From NCBI GenBank assembly GCA_010672785.1, contig JAAHFX010000015.1, positions 24,798 through 88,797 of the forward strand: a DNA stretch of 64,000 nucleotides. Reading direction: 5' to 3'. Shown here in pieces: positions 47,821-57,014 of this stretch. Source of the DNA: Sphaerospermopsis sp. SIO1G1. GTDB lineage: Bacteria > Cyanobacteriota > Cyanobacteriia > Cyanobacteriales > Nostocaceae. The notes below the pieces were generated by a model. That model was not told the DNA's origin. It saw nothing but the letters and a program-made list of their open reading frames with translations, and searched no databases. Each line of letters begins with the position of its first letter. Positions within the stretch are counted from its first letter, which is position 1. The position numbers were made by a program, and so were the translations under genes.

Positions 47821-48819
47821 ATGACATTATTGATTGTCGGTGCTACTGGCACATTAGGAAGACAGGTAGCTCGTCGCGCTATTGACGAGGGATATAAAGT
47901 ACGCTGTTTAGTTCGTAGTACCAAAAAAGCCGCGTTTTTAAAAGAATGGGGTGCAGAACTGATTAAAGGTGATTTGTGCTATCCCCAAACCTTAGAAGGA
48001 GCATTGGATGGAGTGACAGCAGTAATTGATGCTGCTACCTCTCGTGCCACAGACTCATTAACAATTAAACAAGTAGACTGGGACGGTAAAGTATCATTAA
48101 TTCAAGCTGCTAAAGCTGCTGGTGTAGAGCATTTTATATTCTTCTCTATTCTTGATGCTGATAAATACCCCAACGTACCCTTAATGGAAATTAAGCGGTG
48201 TACAGAATTATTTTTAGCTGAATCTGGCTTGAACTACACTGTACTCAGATTAGCTGGGTTCATGCAAGGTTTAATTGGCCAGTATGGTATACCTATTTTA
48301 GAAAATCAGCCAGTTTGGGTAACAGGGACTTCTTCACCCATTGCTTACATGGATACCCAAGATATTGCTAAGTTTGCTGTTCGCGCTCTAAATGTCCCAG
48401 AAACCCGCAAACAAACTTTCCCAGTCATTGGTACTCGCGCTTGGAGTGCAGAGGAAATTATTGATTTGTGTGAACGTTTATCTGGTAAGACAGCTAGAAT
48501 CACTAGAATGCCTTTAGGTTTATTGCGTGGTGTGCAAAGTTTATTAAGATTCTTCCAATGGGGATGGAATGTAGCTGATAGACTAGCTTTTTCAGAAGTA
48601 TTAGCTAGTGGTAAAGCTTTAAATGCTCCAATGGAGGAAGTTTACACAACTTTTGACTTAGATAAGCAACAGACCGTCACAGTAGAAACATATCTACAAG
48701 AGTATTTTAGCCGAATTATGAAAAAGTTGAAAGAACTAGACTACGAGAAAACTAAAGCCAAAAAGAAAAAAGAGAAAAAGACCTCTCTTAAACAGTCTTC
48801 AAAAGTTAATAGTCAATAA
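47821..48819 (+). CDS. ycf39: Ycf39, atypical SDR photosystem II assembly factor
   Basis: 332 residues. N-terminal NAD(P)-binding loop VGATGTLGRQVARRA, an NmrA/atypical SDR fold, and family blocks KRCTELFLAESGLNYTVLR and GTSSPIAYMDTQDIAKFAVR. The C-terminal ~25 residues are a Lys-rich tail. Ycf39 works with high-light-inducible proteins in early PSII (D1) assembly and chlorophyll delivery. Its location just after petM fits a photosynthesis cluster. Confidence 0.94.
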   Translation: MTLLIVGATGTLGRQVARRAIDEGYKVRCLVRSTKKAAFLKEWGAELIKGDLCYPQTLEGALDGVTAVIDAATSRATDSLTIKQVDWDGKVSLIQAAKAAGVEHFIFFSILDADKYPNVPLMEIKRCTELFLAESGLNYTVLRLAGFMQGLIGQYGIPILENQPVWVTGTSSPIAYMDTQDIAKFAVRALNVPETRKQTFPVIGTRAWSAEEIIDLCERLSGKTARITRMPLGLLRGVQSLLRFFQWGWNVADRLAFSEVLASGKALNAPMEEVYTTFDLDKQQTVTVETYLQEYFSRIMKKLKELDYEKTKAKKKKEKKTSLKQSSKVNSQ

Positions 48820-48903
48820 AATTTGCGACTGATGGCTAGATTAGTCAAAAATGTGTAACCATTACATAATTATAAAACAGAGCCTAAACTTGGATATTTT
48901 AAT

Positions 48904-49821
48904 GTGCCGAAAGCAGGCATTATCTACAACGACATTAAACCGATAGCAACTCGAACAGCTATCGAACTAAAAGATCAGCTAACCGCAGCTGGTTGGGATG
49001 TGTTTATCACATCAAGCATCGGTGGTATATTGGGCTACTCCAATCCTGATAGTCCCGTGTGCCACACCCCTGTGGAAGCTCTCACACCCCCTGGTTTTGA
49101 TTCGGACATGGAGTTTGCAGTGGTATTGGGGGGAGACGGTACTGTCTTAGCAGCTTCCCGTCAGGTTGCTCCCTGTGGCATACCATTGTTAACAGTTAAT
49201 ACTGGTCACATGGGTTTTTTAACAGAAACCTACCTCAATCACTTACCCCAAGCCATTAAGCAAGTTATGGCAGGAGAGTATGACATCGAAGAGAGAGTTA
49301 TGCTCAGTATTAAAGTATGGAGGGGAGAAAACACACTTTGGGAAGCTTTGTGTCTAAATGAAATGGTGCTGCATCGAGAACCTTTAACTTCGATGTGCCA
49401 TTTTGAAATAGAAATAGGTCGTCATGCAGCGGTGGATATAGCCGCAGATGGTGTGATCGTTTCTACTCCCACTGGTTCTACAGCCTACTCTTTAAGCGCT
49501 GGTGGCCCAGTAGTAACACCGGGTGTACCTGTGTTGCAATTAGTGCCTATTTGTCCCCATTCCTTAGCTTCCAGAGCATTGGTATTTCCTGATAGTCAAC
49601 CAGTAAATATCTATCCAGTAAATGTACCTCGGATGGTGATGGTAGTAGATGGAAATGGTGGATGTTATGTGATGCCAGAAGATCGAGTATATTTAGAGCG
49701 ATCGCCTTATAGCGCTAGATTTATTCGTTTACAGTCACCAGAGTTTTTCCGTATCTTACGAGAAAAATTAGGTTGGGGACTTCCCCATATTGCTAAACCC
49801 AATTCTGTAGAATTGCCATAA
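48904..49821 (+). CDS. nadK: NAD kinase
   Basis: 305 residues, GTG start (MPKAGIIYNDIKP). Makes NADP from NAD and ATP. Shows the GGDGT loop in VVLGGDGTVLAA, TVNTGHMGFLTE, the NE-containing CLNEMVLHRE, and DGVIVSTPTGSTAYSLSAGG. Cyanobacteria usually carry two NAD kinases; this is one of them. Confidence 0.95.
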   Translation: MPKAGIIYNDIKPIATRTAIELKDQLTAAGWDVFITSSIGGILGYSNPDSPVCHTPVEALTPPGFDSDMEFAVVLGGDGTVLAASRQVAPCGIPLLTVNTGHMGFLTETYLNHLPQAIKQVMAGEYDIEERVMLSIKVWRGENTLWEALCLNEMVLHREPLTSMCHFEIEIGRHAAVDIAADGVIVSTPTGSTAYSLSAGGPVVTPGVPVLQLVPICPHSLASRALVFPDSQPVNIYPVNVPRMVMVVDGNGGCYVMPEDRVYLERSPYSARFIRLQSPEFFRILREKLGWGLPHIAKPNSVELP

Positions 49822-49833
49822 TTTCAGTTATCA

Positions 49834-50016
49834 GTGATCAGTTATCAGTTATTATTAAAACTTTTTTCTTCCAGAATTGGTGATGGAGTAGTTGTATCTA
49901 ATGGTAAATTACAACATTTTTTAGTTAACAATCGGATAGTCATTTTGTCGTCGGGTTTTGTAATTTTATTAATTTTATTTTCTATTTTTCTATTCACTAA
50001 TTACCAACTAATATGA
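49834..50016 (+). CDS. Possible small single-helix membrane protein
   Basis: 60 codons; the last ~30 residues form one hydrophobic segment (RIVILSSGFVILLILFSIF). Its stop overlaps the start of the next gene (ATGA at 50013-50016), as in coupled genes. But its 5' part lies in a CAGTTATCAG repeat and there is no clear ribosome-binding site. Real only if expression or conservation is found. Confidence 0.25.
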   Translation: MISYQLLLKLFSSRIGDGVVVSNGKLQHFLVNNRIVILSSGFVILLILFSIFLFTNYQLI

Positions 50017-50699
50017 TTCCTGTACTTAGTAACTGTGTTTTGTTGGTTGAAACTGATGAAAGTCTTGCTTCTCAACTAGCTTCTGATTTACAAGAAGCTG
50101 GCTATGAAGCTATTATTGCTGTCAATGCCAGCAGTGGTTTACAACAATGTCGAGAAATACAACCAGCATTAATTGTTATAGACAGAATGTTAACTGGAGA
50201 ATCAGGAATATCTCTGTGTAAAAATATTCGTAGCACTGGACAACGTTCTCCTATATTAATTTTAATGGCTAGAGACACAGTTGATGATCGGGTGGCTTGC
50301 TTAGAAGCTGGTGCTGATGACTATATTCTCAAACCTTATAGTTCCGAAGATTTCTTACAGTTAATTCGTCTTTATCTCAAACCGGATATTGGTACTAACG
50401 AACAATTGCGATTTGGAGATTTAGTCTTAGAAATAGGATCTCGTCGCGCTCTCCACAATGGTAAAGTCATTGACTTAACCATGAAAGAATTTGAATTATT
50501 AAAGTTTTTTATGGAGCATCCCCGTGAAGTATTAACCCGTGAACAGATTTTAGAAAATGTCTGGGGTTATGACTTTATGGGTGAATCTAATGTTATTGAA
50601 GTATATATCCGCTACTTGCGTTTAAAAATGGAAGAAGATGGACGAAAACGACTAATTCAAACTGTCCGGGGTGTAGGTTACGTATTAAGGGATTCTTAA
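50013..50699 (+). CDS. OmpR-family response regulator, NblR-like
   Basis: 228 residues. Receiver (about 5-118) plus winged helix (about 130-225; LTMKEFELLKFFMEHP, EVYIRYLRLKM). The acidic pocket reads VETDE, so the second acid of the usual VDDD is Thr. The phosphoacceptor region is VIDRMLTGESG, followed by LMARDTVDDRVACLEAGADD and ILKPY. These blocks remind me of NblR, the regulator of phycobilisome degradation, which is reported to work without standard phosphorylation. I propose NblR-like but do not assign the symbol. Confidence 0.85.
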   Translation: MIPVLSNCVLLVETDESLASQLASDLQEAGYEAIIAVNASSGLQQCREIQPALIVIDRMLTGESGISLCKNIRSTGQRSPILILMARDTVDDRVACLEAGADDYILKPYSSEDFLQLIRLYLKPDIGTNEQLRFGDLVLEIGSRRALHNGKVIDLTMKEFELLKFFMEHPREVLTREQILENVWGYDFMGESNVIEVYIRYLRLKMEEDGRKRLIQTVRGVGYVLRDS

Positions 50700-50741
50700 A
50701 ACTGAATATTTTGGAAAATAAGTGGTTAGTATTACACCTAC

Positions 50742-50830
50742 AGGACTTATGCAAAAATTTTCCAAAACTCTATTCCTCTGCGTTCTCTGCGTTCTCTGCG
50801 GTTTGATATTCCATGACTCATGTAAGTCCT
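50742..50830. mobile_element. MITE-like element, AGGACTTACGCA family (copy 5)
   Basis: 89 bp with AGGACTTATGCA / TGTAAGTCCT ends. The interior is the reverse complement of the 31560 copy. The remaining ~430 bases before the metalloprotease gene hold AT-rich sequence and a GCGTTACGCTATCGCTAAC fragment, but no gene. Confidence 0.75.
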
Positions 50831-51260
50831 GATCTATTTAGCTAACAGCTTTTAAGTAGTCGTACAAAATAAATTTTATATTTACCAGAGGTAACAGGTA
50901 ACAGATAAAGAATACAGAGATTTTTGTTTGTTCTGAAAATGTTAAATTAATTTTGCTCAGTGCAATGGTGCGTTACGCTATCGCTAACTCACCCTACATA
51001 TATTTTCAATAATTAAATATGATTCCTATCTATAGAACTCCTATTTGATTTTTGAACAGAACTCAGTATATACGTAAATTCTTCTTCTCTGTTCCCTATT
51101 ACCTGTTCCCTGATCCTTCCTTTTCCCTGACTCCACAGAAAATTTATAAATCAAATCGAATCACTATATTTATTTTTGTGTAAGTAAAATGATTCTCTAG
51201 TTATTTACTTTTATACTGTAACAATAGTAATTCATAACTAATAGTTATTGGGAATCTGCA

Positions 51261-54110
51261 ATGAAAAAATTAGCTTTATCTTTATATATATTTTTGTTAC
51301 AGGGTTTCTTATTGGCAATGGGATCTGCTAGTGCTGAATCATTAACAGAAAAATCACAAACACATAGAGAAAATTCACCTCAATCTGATTTACCATTATC
51401 TCAAATATGGGTAATGGATAAGAACCAAAAACTCAAGAAACAAAATTTTACTTGGGTTGTAGAAGATACTAAAAAATTTCGACAACAGCCACTTCTACAA
51501 ATTGTAAATAGCCAGAATAAATCTCTCAATAAATCTGATTCTAAATCTAAACCCACAAAATCCAAAGGTAATAATTTAAAAGATTTTGAAGCCGTAATTA
51601 AAAATACTCAAAAATCAACAGGTGTATTTACAATTTATCGCCATAAAGAGAAAAATAAAATCTATTTAGAAATTAAACCAGAACAATTAAACAAAAACTT
51701 TTTAGCAGCAGCCACTTTAGAATCTGGGATTGGCCAAAGAGGAATTTACAGTGGTTTACCATTACAAGACTTTCTATTTTATTTCCAAAAACTAGATAAT
51801 AAGTTACAGTTTGTAGTGAGAAATGTGAACTTTAGAACTCGCCCAGGAGATCCACAAAAAATATCTTTAGCGCGATCTTTTAGTGACTCAGTTCTCTATA
51901 ATCTCAAAATTCAAAGTATTCATCCAGAGCGTCAGACAATTTTAATTGATTTAGGCGATTTACTGTTAACTGATTTAGCCGGATTATCTGCCAGTATAGA
52001 ATTATCAGCAAGCCCAGAAAAATCTTATTTTGGAAAGGCGAAAGTTTTTCCTAAAAATTTAGAAGTACAATCAATTTTTAACTATACTTCTGGTCGTTTG
52101 GGGAGAAGTTTAGGAGCTTTAGCTGATAGTCGTGGTTTTACGCTACGGATACATTATAGTATTTCTGAATTACCTAATAATAATTATCAACCGCGGTTAG
52201 CAGATGAAAGAGTTGGTTATTTCATAACTGCTTATCAAAACTTATCCAGCAAAGATATCAATAATCCTTTTGTCAGATATATCAATCGCTGGAATTTAGA
52301 AAAAAAAGATCCTAATCAAAGAATTTCAAGACCTAAAAAACCGATAGTATTTTGGGTAGATAATGCTGTGCCATTTGAATATCGAAATGCTATTAAGGAA
52401 GGGGTATTAATGTGGAATCAGGCCTTCTTAAAAGCCGGATTTAAAGATGCAATTTTAGTCAAACAAATGCCAAGTAATGCTACTTGGGATGCTGCAGATA
52501 TCAGATATAATACAATTCGTTGGATTAATACAGTAGATGGTTATTTTGCCCTTGGCCCTTCCCGTGTCAATCCTTTAACGGGAGAAATTTTAGATGCTGA
52601 TATTTTGATAGATGCTAGTTTCGTCCGAGTCTTAAGAAAAGAATATCAACAAATAGTTTTACCAAATATAACCAGCAGTTCTACTCATCCTCCTACCTTG
52701 TCTGCATTAATGAAAACCCATCCATTTTGTAGTCAAGATCATCAAAAAAGTCAAAATTTAACTCATAATCTCTCTCAACTAGCGAGTGAATATGATTTAT
52801 GCTATGGCATAGAGGCTGCAAATCAATTTGCTATGGGTACTTTGGCAATGTCAATGTTATCAAATATTGCTCCGACAAAAGCTGAAATGAAAGATTATGT
52901 CAACCAATATCTACGTTTAATTGTTGCCCATGAAGTAGGACATACATTAGGTTTAAGACATAATTTCCGGGGTAGTAATTTATTACCACCAGAGGAAATG
53001 AATAATCCTTTAGTTACCCGTACTAAAGGTTTAACAGCTTCAGTTATGGATTATATTCCTCCTAACATTGCCCCTAGTGGTACACCCCAAGGTGACTTTT
53101 TTCCTGATCAAGTGGGAAGTTATGATCTTTGGGCAATTGAGTATGGTTATACTCCTTTTGGGGTAAAAAGTACATTGGCTGAAAAACCATTTTTAGCAGA
53201 AATTGCCAGGAAATCAGAACAACCAGAATTAAGTTATTCACCAGATGAAGATACCTCAGAAATTGATCCGACATCTGCACCTTGGGATAATAGTGGTAAT
53301 GTTTTGGTTTATTCTCAATGGCAGTTAGATAATTCTCGGTTAATGTGGGATAGATTAGAACGAGTTTATCCAATTGCTGGTGAAGATTATAGTGATTTAA
53401 GAGATCGCTTTGATACCATATTTAATAACTATTTGAGACAGTTATATTACACAAGTAAATACATTGGTGGGCAGTCTTTTTATCGAGTTAATCCTAGTGA
53501 TAGCAGAGAACGTTTACCATTTGTAGCTGTACCATTAGAACAACAAAGACAGGCTTTAGATACTTTACAGAAGTATGTTTTTGCAGAAGATGCTTTTGAT
53601 TTTTCTCCAGAATTGTTGAATAAATTAGCTCCTTCTCGCTGGTTGCATTGGGGTAGTTGGCCAAAAACAGGACGCTTAGATTATCCAATTCATGATTTAG
53701 TTTTGTTTACCCAAAGTGTAGTTTTAAGTGATTTACTCTCTGGCGATCGCCTAACGAGGATGAAGGATCTGGAATTAAAAAGCGAACCAGGAAAAGCACT
53801 AACATTACCGGAATTATTTACGACTTTACAGGCTGGTATTTGGACTGAGGTGTTAAAACCTCAAAGGAGACTAAAAATTTCTAGTTTGCGACGGGGTTTG
53901 CAAAGACAACACGTCAACTTTTTAACTGCAATGGTATTAAGAAAAGTGGATGTACCTGAAGATGCCAGAACTTTAGCATGGTATAAACTTAAACAATTAA
54001 ATCAGAAATTAAGAAGAGTCAGGTCTGATGATGAATATACCAAAGCTCATTTACTGGAAACCCGCGATCGCATTGAGAAAACCTTAAATGCACCGTTGCA
54101 GGGGAATTAA
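51261..54110 (+). CDS. Large exported zinc metalloprotease, DUF5117/DUF4953 type
   Basis: 949 residues with an N-terminal signal peptide (about 1-25, SLYIFLLQGFLLAMGSASA). A middle region near 110-330 (TGVFTIYRHKEKNKIYLEI...GLPLQDFLFYF) resembles DUF5117. The catalytic region has HEVGHTLGLRHNFRGS near 556, the extended metzincin motif HExxHxxGxxH, followed by a Met-turn-like ASVMDYIPP. The C-terminal ~300 residues are helical. Presumably periplasmic or surface peptidase; the substrate is unknown. Related proteins occur in Bacteroidetes and many cyanobacteria. Confidence 0.9.
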   Translation: MKKLALSLYIFLLQGFLLAMGSASAESLTEKSQTHRENSPQSDLPLSQIWVMDKNQKLKKQNFTWVVEDTKKFRQQPLLQIVNSQNKSLNKSDSKSKPTKSKGNNLKDFEAVIKNTQKSTGVFTIYRHKEKNKIYLEIKPEQLNKNFLAAATLESGIGQRGIYSGLPLQDFLFYFQKLDNKLQFVVRNVNFRTRPGDPQKISLARSFSDSVLYNLKIQSIHPERQTILIDLGDLLLTDLAGLSASIELSASPEKSYFGKAKVFPKNLEVQSIFNYTSGRLGRSLGALADSRGFTLRIHYSISELPNNNYQPRLADERVGYFITAYQNLSSKDINNPFVRYINRWNLEKKDPNQRISRPKKPIVFWVDNAVPFEYRNAIKEGVLMWNQAFLKAGFKDAILVKQMPSNATWDAADIRYNTIRWINTVDGYFALGPSRVNPLTGEILDADILIDASFVRVLRKEYQQIVLPNITSSSTHPPTLSALMKTHPFCSQDHQKSQNLTHNLSQLASEYDLCYGIEAANQFAMGTLAMSMLSNIAPTKAEMKDYVNQYLRLIVAHEVGHTLGLRHNFRGSNLLPPEEMNNPLVTRTKGLTASVMDYIPPNIAPSGTPQGDFFPDQVGSYDLWAIEYGYTPFGVKSTLAEKPFLAEIARKSEQPELSYSPDEDTSEIDPTSAPWDNSGNVLVYSQWQLDNSRLMWDRLERVYPIAGEDYSDLRDRFDTIFNNYLRQLYYTSKYIGGQSFYRVNPSDSRERLPFVAVPLEQQRQALDTLQKYVFAEDAFDFSPELLNKLAPSRWLHWGSWPKTGRLDYPIHDLVLFTQSVVLSDLLSGDRLTRMKDLELKSEPGKALTLPELFTTLQAGIWTEVLKPQRRLKISSLRRGLQRQHVNFLTAMVLRKVDVPEDARTLAWYKLKQLNQKLRRVRSDDEYTKAHLLETRDRIEKTLNAPLQGN

Positions 54111-54269
54111 TAGGGTAATTAATAATTTTGACTGGGTAAGGGAGAAAGATAATCTTGAACTTTTATTACACCCAGTCGTTTATTTTCCAATCAAGTACAA
54201 AAGTACAAACTTCAAATTTCCAAATAATTCAAATAGGAAATATAGATACTTTAATCAATACAATATTTT

Positions 54270-55178
54270 CTATATTCTATTTTCTTTGCAAGAATGTATA
54301 CTAGGAGTCAAAGTAATTAAATCATTAATATTCCGTCTCATCGTCTGACAAATAGAATCCAAAGGTAAATCATTAGGATCATAACCAAAGGGATTTTCAA
54401 TTTCTAAACCAATAGCTTCTATACCTAATAAAGTAAAACTAACCAATGCTGTAATTAAACCAGTCCACCATCCTAAACTCTCTACCAATTGAAATGGTAA
54501 CAATAAACAATACATCAATAATAATTGCTTGAGGTGAATAGCATAAGCTAAGGGAATAGGAGTTTTTAAAATTCTTTCACAAGAACCTAAATTATCTACC
54601 AACAAATCTAACAACTTCTGCATAGCTGCTAATTGATAACTGTTGATGCAATTACGGTTATACTGCTGTTGTAAATAATCACTAATCCAAAAAGCTACCT
54701 CTAAAGGAGGATTATTCATGGTTTGCAAATTTATATAACAGGAATTAGGGATTAATTCTTCTAATTCATAATTGACGGGTTCTCCCCTTAAATGTAATTT
54801 GGTAGCAACAGCAAAAGCAACTAATAATTTTAAAGCTTTAATTTTATTATCTTTATCGTCTACAGCGATTTCATCCACAGATACCCAAATTTGGCGAGCA
54901 AGGTTGCGAACTGTATTCACCATAGAACCCCAAATTTTTCTACCTTCCCAAAACCTTTCATAGGCTGTATTGGTGCGGAATACTAATAACAAACCTAAAA
55001 CAATACTAGGAATTACACTTCCTAAAATTGGTTGAGAAACAGGTAGTTGAAAGTGGTGAAGTATAGATATTGAAATTCCAAATATTCCACAAGCAATAAC
55101 TCTTCTATAAACTGCGGTAATTACAGAACCTCTAACCCTTAATGCTAGTTGAAACCACGGTAATTTTTCGTTATCCAT
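54270..55178 (-). CDS. Bestrophin-family membrane channel
   Basis: 302 residues. The N-terminal part RVRGSVITAVYRRV, then a membrane helix (about 25-45), a second (50-70) followed by FRTNTAYERFWEGRKIWG, which is the signature of the bestrophin/UPF0187 family. Two more hydrophobic stretches sit near 210-250, then EIENPFGYDPNDLPLD, the conserved cytosolic segment. Probably an anion or cation channel; related cyanobacterial and algal proteins have been connected with bicarbonate transport, but that is inference here. Confidence 0.9.
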   Translation of the reverse strand: MDNEKLPWFQLALRVRGSVITAVYRRVIACGIFGISISILHHFQLPVSQPILGSVIPSIVLGLLLVFRTNTAYERFWEGRKIWGSMVNTVRNLARQIWVSVDEIAVDDKDNKIKALKLLVAFAVATKLHLRGEPVNYELEELIPNSCYINLQTMNNPPLEVAFWISDYLQQQYNRNCINSYQLAAMQKLLDLLVDNLGSCERILKTPIPLAYAIHLKQLLLMYCLLLPFQLVESLGWWTGLITALVSFTLLGIEAIGLEIENPFGYDPNDLPLDSICQTMRRNINDLITLTPSIHSCKENRI

Positions 55179-55274
55179 AGAATAGAATTTCTGGGCAATT
55201 AAAATCAGAGAATTTCAAATCTAGATAATTAGCAATTGATAGTAATTACCAATCACTAATTACCAAATATCTGA

Positions 55275-55574
55275 TCAGGCGCTACCAGTAAAGGCAACTT
55301 CTGGAAACTTCAACTGTGCTTCAGCCATTGGTCGTCTCCGGCCTTCTTCCTGCCAGTAGTTAATCACTTCTGTTGCTTTGTTCAGCAGTTCAACACGATC
55401 AATATCGGTGATCCAATGTTTAGACTCTAACTCGTTCTTTAATTCTTCCCAGGCATCGTTTCTGGGCCAAAAGAAGTATTTAGTTAAGGGACTTGAGCCT
55501 TTACCGACGACTTGATCGACTGCTAAGGCTACGTTCTCATCTAACCAGAGAATTTTTAAGATAAATTTTGACAA
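55275..55574 (-). CDS. ycf65: 30S ribosomal protein PSRP-3 (Ycf65)
   Basis: 99 residues, a full-length match in pattern to the cyanobacterial/plastid-specific ribosomal protein 3: KFILKILWLDENVALAVDQV, SPLTKYFFWPRNDAWEELK and ELLNKATEVINYWQEEGRR. It belongs to the small subunit and occurs only in cyanobacteria and plastids. Monocistronic here. Confidence 0.95.
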   Translation of the reverse strand: MSKFILKILWLDENVALAVDQVVGKGSSPLTKYFFWPRNDAWEELKNELESKHWITDIDRVELLNKATEVINYWQEEGRRRPMAEAQLKFPEVAFTGSA

Positions 55575-55667
55575 TCGTACCTCCGGGACTATTCCGGCTA
55601 TGACTTACTAGGTTTGCAGCCTCCTATTCTAACTTAATATCTGTCCAATTATCAATTACAAGATGAC

Positions 55668-55905
55668 TAATTAGGGCTTGCAGCAAAAAGTGATCGGTGG
55701 AGGCTAGGGAGTAGGGAATAGGGAGTAGGGAGTAGTTTGAGATAGTTGGTAAGTTTCAATTTCTACCACAAGTGCAAGGTTTTCAACCACTGATCCTCAA
55801 ATATATTGCACTTTTTTAATTTCAGATAGCCTAAAATCGTTTACTGGCAATGTTTTCGCATTTATATGCCTGACGGCACGCTACGCGGACAGCAAGCCCT
55901 AATTA
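55668..55905. mobile_element. 238-bp MITE-like element, TAATTAGGGCTTGC termini
   Basis: Perfect 14-bp inverted termini (55668-55681 and 55892-55905). The interior has GGGAGTAGGGAATAGGGAG repeats and a GTGCAAGGTTTTCAACC segment shared with the region near 25460. Non-coding; it fills the gap between the PSRP-3 gene and the SAF gene. Confidence 0.75.
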
Positions 55906-55929
55906 CCCTTCCTATCCATTACCGGAATA

Positions 55930-56565
55930 TTATTCTAAGTCACGACTGATAAGTAATGTTGCATCTGGTATGTGGGTAGCAAATTCTGACTGACGATTTT
56001 TAGGTAGAGCTATAATAATCACAGATGTAGCTAATGTATTTCCTGTAAGCACTGACTTTACATCTAATACTATAATATTGGGGAACGAAATGAGAGATAG
56101 TGAAGAACTGTTCTGAGGAATTACCTTGCTCTTAGCGGGAACAAGAGTAATGTTAACAATATCTCCTGCTTGCAATTTTCCATTGAATGTCATGGCAGGT
56201 GTAGCTGGAATACCTACAGTAACTGTACCAGCAAGAAAACTTGGGTCAATTCTAGGACTGAGTTGCTTCTCAGTTAGAGGCTTATGCTTAGGAATATTAG
56301 TTAAAGTGTAGCGACCTAAAATATCTTTAGGATTTTTTAGTGTATTTGCAGGTATGGTTCTAGTGGTGTAAGTTTTTTTAGCTAAATCTTGAGGTTTAAT
56401 TTGGTAATAGGCAGGTAGTTCATTTTTAGGAACATCAATAGTCAACTTGGTTTGATTTTCATGCCAAAATAGATAGAAGAAACCGATAATTCCAATCAAT
56501 ATAGATATTGACAAGAGTAATAAACTAGGAGATGCCAATTTTTGGATTTTACTATTAGTAAACAT
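55930..56565 (-). CDS. Membrane-anchored SAF-domain protein (CpaB-like)
   Basis: 211 residues. One N-terminal membrane helix (about 15-33, LLLLSISILIGIIGFFYLF), then an SAF domain (about 48-110): ELPAYYQIKPQDLAKKTY, LGRYTLTNIPKHKPLTEKQL. A C-terminal region (VGIPATPAMTFNGKLQAGDIV) is like CpaB/RcpC of pilus systems. No other pilus genes are nearby, so it is either a solitary protein or belongs to the accessory region that follows. Function uncertain. Confidence 0.75.
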   Translation of the reverse strand: MFTNSKIQKLASPSLLLLSISILIGIIGFFYLFWHENQTKLTIDVPKNELPAYYQIKPQDLAKKTYTTRTIPANTLKNPKDILGRYTLTNIPKHKPLTEKQLSPRIDPSFLAGTVTVGIPATPAMTFNGKLQAGDIVNITLVPAKSKVIPQNSSSLSLISFPNIIVLDVKSVLTGNTLATSVIIIALPKNRQSEFATHIPDATLLISRDLE

Positions 56566-57014
56566 TGGGATAAATGGCTCTTTGTTACTTTTTATGAGTT
56601 TGTTTAGTTCAATAAATAGAAAGAGATAATAAGCTTTATAGTCATTTAATTTTAGATTGAGACATTAAGCTATACAATAACCAGGGAAATTCAATCTTCC
56701 AAACACTTGCTCTGTCCAGGTTATCTCTGGAAACGTTCTCGATAGAACTTATCACCTTTTGTCTCATTTTTAAGTTAAAATACTATAAGTTTAAAAGGTT
56801 CTACCGTACTTGTTATGGTAAATTACCAGTCTGAAAAAGGGAACAGTGAATAGGGAATAGGGTAAAAAGGCAAATTTGGTCATAATATCCAAAGTTTGTA
56901 GCTTATTTCTTATGTATATTCAGCCTTCCGAGGTTTTTTGAAATGAATTTTACATATTAGGTACTGAAGAACTGTTTAAAATACATTATTAATATAATAC
57001 TTTTACCATAAATG
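56566..57014. other. Intergenic region, nothing recognised
   Basis: About 450 bases between the SAF gene and the coiled-coil membrane gene, both on the - strand. Contains a short GTGAATAGGGAATAGGG repeat near 56847. No RNA gene or ORF I support. Confidence 0.5.
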
